Shown in pieces: positions 12,623 through 24,587 of a stretch of DNA of 64,000 bases. The translations under genes were made by a program, and so were the position numbers. Within the stretch, counting starts at the first letter, position 1; every line of letters begins with the position of its first letter. The notes under the pieces were generated by a model that did not search any database, had not been told where the DNA came from, and saw only the letters and a program-made list of their open reading frames with translations. The stretch is from Diaporthe sp. PMI_573 (lineage: Eukaryota > Ascomycota > Sordariomycetes > Diaporthales > Diaporthaceae), in the NCBI GenBank assembly GCA_021399435.1, contig JAJTUP010000001.1, positions 186,001 through 250,000 on the forward strand, in the 5' to 3' direction.

Positions 12623-14457
12623 ATGGTACTGGATTTGTTGACACCGTCAAATGTGGGGATTTGGTTTGTTTACATGCTGATATGGCTCTTCTGTCAATGG
12701 AGAGTCCATTGCATTATCCTTCGCCGTTGGGAGTCCAAGGTGTGTGGCCTTCTGTTGCCCTGACGTGAGTCTTGACTAACACTAGCTTAGCAACGAAAGA
12801 ATGTGGTGCGAGCAAAATCCCGCAAGTGGCTGGGAGAGCTGTTCTCCTCCTTTCGCTATCGAAGCAAAGAAATTGGAATCCTTCTGGAAAACTACGTAAG
12901 CGTGCCAAATCTACAATCCGAGATTTCCCACGTAGACAGGTCTAATGTCTTATCACAGAAGCTTTCCGTGCCCTATGGCATTCAAGTAGGAAAGCAATGC
13001 CGGGTGCAATTTTCATCGGACGAGCACATAGACGCCTTGGGTTCTATCTCTATGCAACGATTGCCGGTACACACAACATTTCGAGACGTAAGTTAACGAT
13101 CTCTAAGCTGACCTATGGTGCAAACAACGTGTTCTGATAGAAGACGCTTAGATAATTGAAGTGGGAGTTCGAATCTCTGCTCCGAATCCAGGACGTCACA
13201 AGGCTGGCGGCGAAAACACCCTTTTGTATTGCCTGGGTCCTTTTCTGCATCAATATCAACCCGATGGTTATAAACAGCTTTCTGGAACAATATCCGTCAA
13301 AATTGCCGAGGTCTTTTACACAGCGTCAAGGAGGGACGGCGATTGGACTCTGACATCCACTTTCGATGCAGCTAAGAGGGTTATTGCGGCGGCAAACATG
13401 TCGCTTTTCTTTGGTCCATATCTATCTGCGGACAAGAACTTTCGGCGTGCCGCTTTGGACTACCCCGACGAAGTCTTCAAGACGGCGGGCTTCTTGATAC
13501 CGCTCCCACAGTCCATGCGTTCTTTTATTACTGCCCTATGGCCTAAAAACACTGGCCAAGCATCACATATCATGATCACTCGCCTCAGATCCGTCATAGA
13601 AAATCGTCTGAAACTCGGCAGTGCGTTGGCCGATGCCCCAGGCAGATCAACAACAACAAGAGACTATCTCCAATACATTATCGACAGCACCATTGACTAT
13701 GGCCACTTCACAACTGAAGACATCGTCCTCACAGTCCTGATGACCTGGTTAATCGCAGTCCACGAAACAGCTGTGATAGGCACCCACGCCCTGGAAAATT
13801 TATGCAAATACCCGGATTATGCAGTGCTCATCAGATCCGAAGTAATCGCCATTCACACCTTGGGTGAGCGTAGGGACTCATACCATGATTCTGACCTCAA
13901 TCCATCGAAACTTGATCAGTGTCCTGTTTTGGACGCCTTCCTCAAAGAAACATGCCGCCTCGCACCCCCAAATGCGATTACCATGCAACGAAAAGCCCGG
14001 TCGGCCATCACTTTCAAAGACGGGACGCGAATTTTACCAGGAGATTTGGCTTGCGTCCCATCGCAGGCCATTATGCGGGATGAAAACTTTTATCAGGATA
14101 GCATGAGCTTCTTTCCCAGGCGATTCTTAGACCATGGCTCTCAATCTCCGCCACTGTCAAGAAACTTGCGATTCACTGGAACTGAAAACACGTATCCACT
14201 TTGGGGGCTTGGAAAACATGCTTGGTATGTGACCTCTTAAGAAATCCGGTATCGGAACCATTGCTAATTATGTTCATGGATGCAGCCCTGGTCGATTTTA
14301 TGCCTCGGCGGCATTGAAACTCTTTGTTGCTCACGCCTTGAGAGACTACGACATGAAGCTGCCTCCCCAAGTAGAGCCACGGACATATAATTTCTACTCG
14401 TTCCTTGTCCCAAAGGCGGAGTCATACATATCACTTCGCAAGAGGAATAGAAATTAA
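12623..14457 (+). CDS. cytochrome P450 (cluster P450 1)
   Basis: Five exons (12623-12739, 12791-12895, 12959-13087, 13152-14224, 14286-14457) give 531 residues with all phases matching. An N-terminal membrane anchor spans about residues 9-27. The I-helix reads WLIAVHETAV, keeping the Glu-Thr pair. The ExxR motif is E383-T-C-R386, and the haem loop WGLGKHACPGRFYAS places the haem thiolate at Cys475, a codon split by the last intron. This haem loop style (GKHxCPGRF) is common in fungal P450s that oxidise terpenoid, indole-diterpene or meroterpenoid scaffolds, and an ER location is expected. The substrate cannot be read from sequence. It lies divergent from the dehydrogenase at 10010 and is followed by a second, unrelated P450. 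Confidence 0.85.
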
Positions 14458-15748
14458 ATAGTCATTGTAAAGAGCGTAAGGGGGTTTGACGTGGATGAAT
14501 TTACTATAAATGAGTTGGGCTACAGTGAGTGACAGAAAGAGCAGAGTGCACATCAATTCGGATTATCAATAAGACGTGTAGGGGTGGTACTATTATCTAT
14601 ACATGTCCTTATTCCATGTTCGCCACTGAGGATTAAGCCTCGCTAAAAATGCTTGAAAATCAAGGAAAATACTTATATTGTTCATCAGGTGCAAGCCCGG
14701 TCTTCAATTTCACGTCGTCGATCACGCTTAATCAAATGTAGCGGACCAAGTGTGAATCGGGGTACATGTACTCAGCTAAAGGATCTTTTTCTCTCTCCCC
14801 AAGGCGCAGGGGTTCATGATGTGGCAGCGGGTCGTAGAGATTCAACACATTGATAGATCATTACACCATGCATGTAGACGAAAGCCAATCAAGAATTGGG
14901 TGCAAATTACATGAGTTCTTCCTCGGTTGCGCGGCCCGAGGAGTTGTGCTATTCATCTGCACTCCATCTGAGATTTCCTACGTAAGACGTAATCGGACCG
15001 TGACTTCACCGAGCACAACGCATCACGCATCAGGTAGGACTAAAAGTGGCTGAATGTTCTGGCCCCCGGTGGAAGGAACAACGTTACACATTAATAGTCA
15101 GGTTACTATTGACTGGTGAAACGATGCAAGAATGTGTATGCTACATTTCATGCAGTACAACACCACGACAAAACATTACACATGCCGCTGATGTGGTTAC
15201 ATTGGGTTCCTTTTGTGAGTCGATATGCATATCCCAATGGAGACAGTGGGGGCCAGATAAGCAAGCAAGTAGTGGATACATCAACAGAATAAGCTAAGAC
15301 TGTCGAGACTCGGTGAATGTGCGAGCGTTGCATTATTCTTAACATGCATGTTTGTCTTGGTGCAAGGCTCTGAGCATGATACAGCATGATATTTGGCGGT
15401 TTGCGTTGACGATACGGGAAGGATGATCAAGCCAGCCGACCTCGCAGTCCCTAGAGTTTCTCCGTATTCTTAATGTTCTCGTCTTGCTTATTTTGTTAGC
15501 TTATACCAGAAGGGTACACCGATAATCTCTTTTCTGGCTAGAAGAACAAGTGTCGCGAATGCGAAATATACAACGGCATCCGTTTGAAGCTGCTTGACAT
15601 CAAGCGCGCCAATGCTAATTGCCTCTAAGGTCTTCAGAATCACAGACTCGCCCTACTGTATGTTTGAGAGGCACTGCATCGCCGAACGCATCATTAATCC
15701 AAGTACGAACGCCACTGTCCCTCCCCAAGTAATATTTCCAAGACGGTC
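14458..15748. other. intergenic region, nothing recognised
   Basis: 1.3 kb between two co-oriented P450 genes. Short frames only; no repeats, RNA genes or strong promoter motif seen. Confidence 0.4.
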
Positions 15749-17908
15749 ATGCAGAATCTGACGAGCACAGTAATGGCCATCACCAATGACTTTCAAAGCC
15801 CGTGCAGTCTTCCTCTTGCTGATGCTGGCGACCGAGATGGAGTTCTGCTTTTAGAAAATCACACTCCATACGTCGTTATCATCTGCTTGATTCTGCCTTT
15901 CGTCTGCTTCATGATATCAATGTCACTCAGGCGCCCGAGTCTTCCGTTGAATGCCCCACCGATCTGGAAACACGACGATTGGCCTCTACTTGGAGCTGTG
16001 AGGTTCTTTACTCAACGCACTGACATGGTCCTTGAGGCGGTGGCCGCCCACGAATCTTGTGGTTCTCGAACGGGAAACTTTAGCTTCTTCCTTGGAAAGA
16101 AGCACATCGTTGGCATAGGTCGCGCACAGAGTGCGAGGACCACATTTTACGACAGCAGAGATATGGACCTTTTACAGGCGTAAGTACGCCCGTTCCAGAT
16201 TTGAACCGTCTAGCTGTGTCGTGGTGTTGCCTGCCTTCCGTAATTTGACTGACAGGTTGCTCAGAACCTCTGAACTTCTCGCGGGGCTTCCCTTGACCGA
16301 GGGGAACATCAGACGCTTCGGTTCCTTCTTCTCAAAAGCACTCAGAACAGCTCTGCGACGCGATAAACTATCCCAGAGACTACCGTGTCTAGTGATGGAT
16401 ACGCAAACAAGATGCCGGCAACTATGGGCTGCGAAGCCAGCAAGTGCTCATCCTGAATGGCGCGTAATGGATTTATTCGATGGTACTTTTGTGACCCCTG
16501 CTACTTATTATTCCTTGGTCCTTGCGTTCCTTTTCTTGTCGTGCCTTTGACTTGTTTACATATCTTTCTTCTCTTTTGCGCCGAGGAGAGAAAACCAAAC
16601 ACGACGCTATGTGTCTAGGACCTAGGTGCATGGAAAGACCATATATGGTCGGCATTGGGACAACGAGAATCAAGTGGCTGATGTTTGAGCCCACAGTAAC
16701 CGAGCGACTTGTCTACCAGATGACTACTCGCATGTTGGGCTCCTCTGAGGTAGCAGAAGATTCTGCCATGGGGGATTATACTCTCAGAATATTCCGGAGC
16801 ATAGAGCGTCGCGACTCTGTAGCCCGGGTCCTCATCCCGTGGCTGCCAACCCCGACTCATGCACTTCGCATGTGGGACGCGTTCCGGCTTTGGCGCGTTT
16901 TCTCGAGGATCGTCAGTGAGCGCAATCGGACTGGCGTGACCCCGGATGACACGGTACAGTCTCTAATACACGCTGGCGTCAGTGTGACAGACATCATAGC
17001 TGTAAGTGACTGGTGGAACACCCACATTGCCGGCCAAAATTGTGACATGCAATTGAGCACAGCACAGACGATATTCCTGCCGTGTGACTCCAGACTGCAA
17101 CACTCACTGATTAAGCTTGCTACTATAGTTCCAGCTAAATAGTCTTTTCGCCGGTCTACTGACCACGGCGTTCAACTTATCTTGGGTCGTCTTACTGCTG
17201 AGTGCGTCACCACAATGGAAGGCTCGGGCGGTGGCAGAAGTAGATGCGGCACTCTTGAGACATCGAAGGTCTTCCTCGCAGACACCGGTCGATATCCTAA
17301 GTGATCTTTCTATCGACAGCTGGGAGAAGGAATTCCCCCTCCTTAGCGACGGGTGTCTTCCTGAGGCAATCAGGTTGACGATGCGCGGAACCCCATTTCG
17401 CCGGAATTTAGGTGTCACCGAGCTCCCACTGGGACAAGACAGCAAGACCGCGGAGGTCATTCCGCCTGGGTCTTATGCCGCTTACCTTGTTCATCAAGTT
17501 CACTTTGACCCAGGGGTCTATACCGACCCCGATCGGTTTGATCCGGAACGTTTCGAAGACCATCGTGCAGAGCATAAGAAAGCCCCTCATGGTTTCCTTG
17601 GCTGGGGCTCAGGAATGCATCCCTGCTGTGAGCGCAAACTTTCTTGACTATTCCATGCTCATGACTTCAAGCCAAGAACGTCTCACGGGTTTCTATATTG
17701 ACAGACAATAGTGGGTACGCGGTTCGCAAAGTTGGAGTCAACTTTGTTTTTAGCACACTTCCTCGCGATGTTCGACTTCGAGATGGCAGCAGATGGCAGC
17801 GGGACTGCTTCCGTAAAAGCACCTTCTCTGCCACCTCGTAACGTACTCTTTGCCGCCAAGCCGACGCATCCGGTTTTCCTACGATATAAACCACGTTTGA
17901 GTTCCTGA
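15749..17908 (+). CDS. cytochrome P450 (cluster P450 2), different family
   Basis: Five exons (15749-16179, 16256-16482, 16697-17001, 17129-17627, 17712-17908) give 552 residues. A membrane helix lies near residues 33-52. The protein has ExxR at E400-A-I-R403, a DPDRFDPERF block, and a haem loop GWGSGMHPCLGTRFAKLE with the thiolate at Cys487, the next codon being split by the final intron. The GWGSGxHPC...RFAKLE loop resembles CYP51- or CYP7-like fungal P450s acting on sterols and triterpenoids, not the GKHxCPGRF type of its neighbour. The I-helix reads LFAGLLTTAF and lacks the usual acidic residue before Thr, so its oxygen-activation site is atypical. Intron 2 is unusually long for this window (214 nt). 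An in-frame ATG at 15776 is an alternative start. Confidence 0.82.
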
Positions 17909-19493
17909 TCTGACCAAATAATGGACACCTCATTCTCATTGCCTATTGTGACGTGTGCACCAAGTTCGAAGAGTCTCAAGGTGCGACATTTATAGGTTCA
18001 AGTAGCGACGTTGGTATAGTCTAATTTCTCAAAGGGTGGAGCACAGGCAGAATCTATAGTTGCAATTTATCAAGGAAACTTTTCAGGACTTGTTACCTAA
18101 TTTCATGAAGGGCGCAAAGACAAAGTATTCACATCTCCTCAGTCAGCAGTCTCTCATTCTGATGCACACCGACGAGCAGCCGCATCAAAGTCTAGCTGTA
18201 GGGACTGGGACAAGCAGAACCCATATGATTAGTATGGTCCTCAGCTGAATTTAGGTGGCTTTTCTCCAGATTTCATCAATTATCACACCGGTATTTAATA
18301 GAGTCTGCATTCTAGTAAAGCATACTCCACATCCTAGAGGAGACATCCCAGCAGGTGAGGCAGTGCGACTTAAAGTGAGAGTAGCCCATAATCTTTCCAC
18401 AAGACCAGCTAGTCCATACTCCAGTGTTTTCTGGTCAGGATTCTGTTGTTGAATCGCTCGCCATTTTACTTCGAAGTAATTCCATACGATAGTGGAAAAT
18501 ATGTGGTAAGAATTGCAATACCGACTAGAAACTCATCAATGCCCTGGATGATTAAGGGCTGAGATATAAACTCTTGTTCTTGGCCATGTTCAGTAGGAGA
18601 AGCACAGACTGATTTCTAGTCTCGCAAGGAATAGCGCCAAGGAAACCAATGGATAGACCGGTTCATATACACTATACTACAATGTTTCCAAAAATTCCAA
18701 CCTTACAATCTGATTTTCTGGCTAATCATATCGCCTTCGAGGGGAACTCATTTAGCTCGGCATAGCATATAAATAATTTTGTTCAACATAGAGGCAAAGC
18801 AAAAAGGATATCTTTCTAAAAATAATCTACTCTTTCCATTCCCGATAGACAGTCTACAACACCAACTCACCCCATATATAACCATAGTATAGCATTTCAT
18901 AGCACTGCGTCTTAGATACTTAACAGCTAAACACAATATATTACAGTAAGCACCTAACATATAAGAACCGACAGTATAACAAGCACTCAAATATGCTGTT
19001 GTATATTTATGCAAGTAATAAACCGTTGGCAACATAAATAAGTGATAATAGGATAATTTAGGTAGTCTAATGGGACCACTAGACAAGATTCTACCGTTCA
19101 CATGAAAATTAGCTGTACATCTGCTAATATTATTCGCCGGCCCGTAAACTTATGATATTAGTGGTATAGCAGCTAATTCCTTGCAGAATTGAGGCTACTA
19201 TCGTTCCACAACAGACTTAGGGCTGTAAATGAAATTGCAAATTCTAAAATTAACACCTTACACAACTTAAACAGGATACACAGAAGTGAAACTTGAGGTC
19301 ACAGTTGCTGCGGATACTACCAGCTCCTAAGCTCCTGAGCAGCCTTAATTGTCCACGATACTAGAATCCAGTGATTGCTTCCAAGACGCCACTTGACCAC
19401 ATAAAGTTGGCAGAAAGTATGGCACATCAAAGTTTTAGCTGTGCATACTCCAGGAACAAATCCCAGTGTCGAAACTTTGTATCTAAAGCTCAG
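17909..19493. other. AT-rich intergenic stretch, possible degenerate repeat
   Basis: Composition shifts to AT-rich with few CpG between about 18240 and 19300, and the frames there are meaningless. It may be a mutated repeat remnant, but I recognise no transposon protein. It separates the P450 group from the RNA-binding protein gene. Confidence 0.35.
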
Positions 19494-20470
19494 CTAGTCT
19501 CTTGCACTTGAAGGAAGCCCACGAGCTAGCGAGACACGAAGCTTGCCCCCGGGAACAGTCTTTCCATCCAATGCCTTGATAGCTGCCTCAGCATCGTCCA
19601 AGCTTTCGAAATCGACGAAACAGTAATGATGATTGCCAGGCTTTGCTCGCGCTGATGGGTGTGGGGTAATCCGTTTGCTGATTGCGATACTTGGCGAATC
19701 CCAGTCAAGTCAGTCACAAATACGCTCACTAATGTGGAATGTATGCCCCCATGTTTTTATTGCAGAGAGTCTCAATAAGGCGGAAGGAACACTTACATAT
19801 CGAATCCCTCGAGATGCGTCCTGATCTCCTTGTCGTGTTCCCCCTGGTTGATCATCTTCCCTAGCCCGCCGAGATATACACGGCCTGGTGCACCCATTTC
19901 CTTGACTCCCTGGAAGTGCTCCAGGGCCTTGTAGGGCCCTTGCTGTTGTTCATGGTTCTCAGATGATCGCCCGCCGTCGTCGCCCGGCCGCTCGCCCCTC
20001 CAATCGCCCCATCTTTGGAATGTCGGCGTATCGCTGGGGCTCTTCCACGCCCTCTCGGCCCCCTTGGGCTTGCACGGCCCGACCTTGACAGGCCGGTCCC
20101 TAATCGTATTGCCTGCCAAGTTCTCAAGCGCCGACCGCGCGCTTTCAGGACTCTTGAAATCGATGAAACAGTAGCCTGGGTTGCGCCCCGTCACTGCGTC
20201 GATCGAGATGTGGACGCTCTCGACATCCTCTCGGAAGCCGTTCATATCCAGCATGTCGTCGATCTCGTTCGGCTTCACGTGGTAAAGGAGGTTGCCAAGG
20301 TAGATACGTCTGCCCTCCGCGATCTTCTTTGCGGCGTCATCCTTGATCAGACTCAACTCCCGAGCATTCATACCACACCTATCCGGTGGTCGGTCTGTTT
20401 CGGGGCGATCGCCGCTGGGATTTTCTTGCCAGTTTCGGCCTGTGCGCCAATTTGTCGACATGCTGGCCAT
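19494..20470 (-). CDS. RNA-binding protein with two RRM domains
   Basis: Two exons (20470-19797 and 19677-19494) give 285 residues; the join reads EGFDIKRITPHPSARAKPG. RRM1 spans about residues 55-133, with RNP2 IYLGNL and RNP1 GYCFIDF. RRM2 spans about 197-280, with RNP2 VYLGGL and RNP1 HYCFVDF. The linker is rich in Gly, Arg, Gln and Asp and likely disordered. It should bind RNA in the nucleus or cytoplasm; I cannot name a specific orthologue. It looks like a housekeeping-type gene and may mark the right boundary of the P450-containing group. An exon reading through the 117-nt intron would hit a stop. Confidence 0.82.
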
Positions 20471-21286
20471 GGCTATTGCTTCCCTGAAGAATGTTGATGT
20501 TTAGCGCTGGTGAAGCTATCTGCTTTGCTTCCAAGAAGAAACCGAACGAAGCTGCAGTTGATGCCTAGACAAAGACGTGTTTTTCGCTTACGTAAGGGCT
20601 TGACGGTTGCCTGCTGATTGCATCGGTCATTTACCACCTCGTTGTTCCGGCCAGTCACTGTCGTAACATGTTCAGCTACTTTGGTGCAAGGGGTTTGCAG
20701 GTCTGGGGAACATACCTGGGTAAAGTAAATTGCGAGAACAGGTTTTGGCTTACATATATGCCCTCGTAGTCACTTCTGGGATTATTAAGCCAAAGAGTAG
20801 AAGTTGTGCTCAAGATGCACTAGTTACGTGTAATTCTTTCACTGATACTCCAAGTAATGAACCGCCGTCCGGCAGTCACTCCACCAATGAAGTGTTATGT
20901 AATTCTGATATCTTATCAATGCAGCTAGTGTGAACGTAAGGAAGATTGTATTTGTACTGATTGGTAAATGTGGGCTATTTGCTCAAATGATGACTTGTTT
21001 GGTTGCATGCCTTGGTGCCCTTACTGAACCCGTCTCTGTTTGATGTTTTCGTGGATTTTGTATTCACTCGCAGCATTCTCAACTTCTGCACCATCTCGTG
21101 GGGCTGCCAGGCAGCAGTTTGTTAGATGCCCGCATTACGTGTTTGAGCGGGTCGTCACTGAGTTTCCCCCATTCACTATAGGCATCAACATATTAATCAG
21201 GACTGCTGGCTCTCGCTCTTCTGTCGGAACAAGTCGACTTCGACATTACAAAATTCTACCGAAAAGTCAAACATTGAGAAACATCC
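20471..21286. other. divergent intergenic region
   Basis: 0.8 kb between the RRM gene (reading left) and the conserved unknown gene (reading right). It must hold both promoters; no distinct element recognised. Confidence 0.4.
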
Positions 21287-22400
21287 ATGTCTCTACCGTC
21301 GCCATCGCCATCACACCCTCCCTACGATTGGGAGGATGACTCGGACTGCGAGTACACGACCGTTCCACCACCAGCCTCCATCGAAAGATCACGCGTCAAT
21401 GAAATACTGGATCAGCCACATCAGGCAAGATTCTGCCGCGCAATTAGAAACATTCTTCACTCGAAACCGGCAGAGTTCACCTTCGCGCAGCTCGTAGACG
21501 GACTACCTTTGGAAAAGGTGGCCCACTCCTCGGTAGCATTGCTGTTCGAAAGTCCGGTCAGAGAACACGAAACGCTATGTCCAGGTGCTATGGACAAAGC
21601 CAGGGCTTTCCGCGACAGCTTCGAACCTGCCAGTCTTGATCTTCCCGTCGACGTCATGAAACGATACCAGGACATACCGGCCGGATCGCGGGCGTCGAAA
21701 TTGCCCTTCATTGAGCTGGTCGTCGTTGCCATCCACAGGATTGCCGTCCTTGTTCACAAACAGGGCAGCCTCCACAAGGAGAAGGAACCCACCTTCCAGG
21801 AAGACCGTCTCTGCCACAATTGGGACTTCGGGCCGTCTCCAACATACTACCCGACGCCTTTCTGTCTGTCCGACTATTCAGATCCGGAGCAGTACCCCGA
21901 TGGTGTGGCGGATATCGCCGGTTACTGGGCCGAGAACTGGATATTTGGCGGTGTCGTCGTCTTCAGCCGGGGAGAAAGCGGAATCGAGGTGAGTTGTGCT
22001 GCTCTCACGGCACGGTGATGCCTGGTGTTACTCGGAGCTGGCTGACCAACGACATTGGCGGGGAAAACAGTGCAACGATGTGTGGTTGCATTCCTGCAAG
22101 AAGTACACCACAACTCGTGTGTGGGCCTTGACAGATGACCAAGTGTCGAGGCTCCTGAGCTTCCTGGAATCGGCCCATGAAAATCCCCCAGACAGCCCGC
22201 TTCCAATCAAACTGGAAAAGGCCAACCAGCGACGCATGGACCCCGATAACTGCATTCCCGAGCATAACATCTACAGGGATCGATGGGAGCGCAAAATGAG
22301 GTTCTCGCTTCGAAGCACTTGGGAGTTTGTACAAGGAGGCACGTGTGTTAATGATGAGCATGCTTATCCCTGGAGCGAAGGTGAACCGGATGTTTTTTGA
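21287..22400 (+). CDS. conserved fungal protein of unknown function
   Basis: Two exons (21287-21988 and 22071-22400) join in phase 0 at SGIE-CNDVWLHS to give 343 residues. There is no signal peptide or membrane helix. The N-terminus is acidic and Ser/Pro rich, followed by FCRAIRNILHSKPAEFTFAQ, an LCPGAMDKARAFRDSF block and a central WAENWIFGGVVVFSRGESG block. I do not recognise a named domain. A shortened relative lies at 30102-30560 in this window, which supports this being a real gene family. It is tail-to-tail with the GMC oxidoreductase gene. Confidence 0.7.
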
Positions 22401-22688
22401 GACGAGAAGATTCATTGCATATGGAAGTCAAGCACACACTACATCTATTCGGCGACCTATTGGATTCTCATAACAGAGACACAACATCGTGTCCGGATAC
22501 TTCAGAGACATCCAAGAAGCAAAATATCATTTGTGTGTTCACTTGAGAGTTTTGTTGCTACCATATACGCATCCAATTGTCTTCGTTTGTGTTGCACACA
22601 CCCATGTAGCCCGGAAAATGTCCTCCTCTCCTCCCAAAAGCACAGAAATCAAGCGTAGCAAACTGTTCTCGGATCCAGTCACATCCCT

Positions 22689-24587
22689 TCAGCATTGGCC
22701 GGCATTGGCATCCGCAATCACAGCCTCGCCGGCCTTCTGCCCAACCATGAACGTCGCTACTGCCGGGAAGATACCAGGGATCTTGGGGAACACGCTAGCA
22801 TCAGCAACGCGAAGCCCGCTCACGCCACGGACTTTGAACTTGGAGTCGAGCACGGCATTGGCGTCCCCCGCGGCGCCGATAGCCGCCGTGCTAGTACAGT
22901 GGTGCCCAAAGGTCTGGCCCTCGATCCAGTCCTCGTCCGCCTTGCCGCAGCTGCCGCTGGCGTCCTCGCCGCTCGCGCAGGGCGGCTCGATGGTGGTGAT
23001 CGGCCCCACGGGCGCGGCGGTGGCCTTGTGCACGCGGCGCGCCCACGCGACGTAGTCCTTGACCGCGCCCATGTCCTGCTCCCGGTTCTGGGTGTACAGC
23101 CGGAAGTTGATGTCGGGCGGGTCCCTGGGGTCGGTGCTGGTGATCCTGACCGAGCCGGCGCGGTTGGCAACGTGCTGCTTGACCATGCTCATGCTGAGCG
23201 TCCCCGCCGCGTCCTGGGGGCCGGGCCGGTTGCTCAGCCGCGAGGCTGGTGGCCAGAACCCGCGGAACGGGCTGCCGTGCATGAACCAGACGTCACGCTC
23301 GTCGTTCTGTGTGTGGTTTGTCTTGATAAAAGTGTACCCTGCGCCGGAGCCCTGGCCGTTCTTGGAGCGTCCGACGACGGGCATCTCTTGGTTGTCCTGC
23401 AGGTTCGCACCGACGCCGGGGGAGTCGACGAGCACCGGAATGTTGAGCGATTTCAACAGAGAGGCGGGGCCGATGCCGGAAAGTTGCAGGAGCTGTGGGG
23501 TGTTGAACGTCCCTCCCGAGACGATGACCTCCTTGCGGGCCCTTGCTGTAGCTTTAGTTCCGGCAGCACCACTGTTGCGAGGGTCAGCCTTGTAGACTGA
23601 CTGGCCTGTGAGATACTCGACGCCGGTTGCTTTGGGAACACCGCCGCAGCTGGTAGAGTTGGTGTCGAAGAGGATCTTGGTGGCCAGAGCATTTGTCTTG
23701 AGGGTCAGAGGCCACTGCTTGTTGTTCAGGGTCTCTTGCACACGAGTTCGGGAACTGAAACGCTGGCCTTGGGCATTCTGGTGGAACGCAAGCCCCCAGA
23801 TCCCGACTTGCTTATCGCGGTCTGCAGCGAGGAAGTTCGGGTCGGCATTGATCATGCTTTGGACCTGGTTGGCATCTTTGCCAAGCGCAGCGGCTTCTGC
23901 CCGAGAGAGAGCCAGGTCTGGAGCGAAGCCAGCTTGCAAGTTGGTCTGGAACCATCCATCGAAGCCATGGCCAGCTGCACCTTTGGTGAGGTAGTTGTTA
24001 TGCTCGATGTTTTGGAACAGAGTCCGCATGGAGGAGCCACTGCATTATATGTCAGTAACTAGGGTGTTGGCCATGAACATCAATAGAGCATTGATTGAGT
24101 ATGCCTACCTCCATGAGGTGTCACCAGTCACGTTGGCAATGTAATTCCAGTCGCTGTCAGGGGGCAAGTATGTCACCATTGCATTGATCATGGATGAACC
24201 TCCGACAGTCGCTCCACGAGGGTAGTAGACACCGAGCAACTTCGCCCCGGACGGCTGGCCGGAGTTACCGACCCAGTACTGGCCCGCCGATGTTCTCCAG
24301 GTAAGGAACCTGAACTTCATGGTCTTCTCCTCTTCTTCATGGTGCTTGACGAAGAAGTCCCATGTTGATGACGCGGGATAGGCGCCAAAGGGTTCTTCGG
24401 TCGCGATGTCGCCGGCTTCGAGTAGCAGGACAGAATAACCGGCTCGTGCGACATTGGAAGCGACTGTTCCTCCTCCAGGACCAGAGCCTATGACAATATA
24501 GTCATACTCATCGGCGGTCTGACGAGTGCTGAGAGCGTCAGATAAGGCTCCCAGACCCAGGAACAGCGCGGCAGTGCGAAACAACAT
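22689..24587 (-). CDS. secreted GMC-family FAD oxidoreductase
   Basis: Two exons (24587-24109 and 24039-22689) join at W-S-GSSMRT to give 609 residues. A signal peptide occupies about residues 1-20. The ADP-binding motif DYIVIGSGPGGG lies at 29-40, the flavin Glu at 57 (LLLEAG), and the GMC signature ATVGGSSMINAMVTYLP follows near 134. The C-terminal GHHCTSTAAIG holds the expected catalytic His, followed by LRVADASVFPKIPGIFPAV. It is a flavin-dependent alcohol or aryl-alcohol/sugar oxidase or dehydrogenase acting outside the cell; the substrate is not determinable. Length is normal for the family. Exon 2 is GC-rich, which creates long meaningless frames on the opposite strand. Confidence 0.9.

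Noticed and set aside
16483..16696. Alternative in-frame extension of P450 2 through a frame starting near 16522
   Set aside because: It does not join the upstream exon in phase; the GTACTT donor at 16483 with the CCACAG acceptor gives the family-like VTERLVYQM join.
22695..23600. 301-codon plus-strand frame antisense to the GMC gene
   Set aside because: Mirror frame of a GC-rich exon; low-complexity Gly/Arg/Ala content and no domain.
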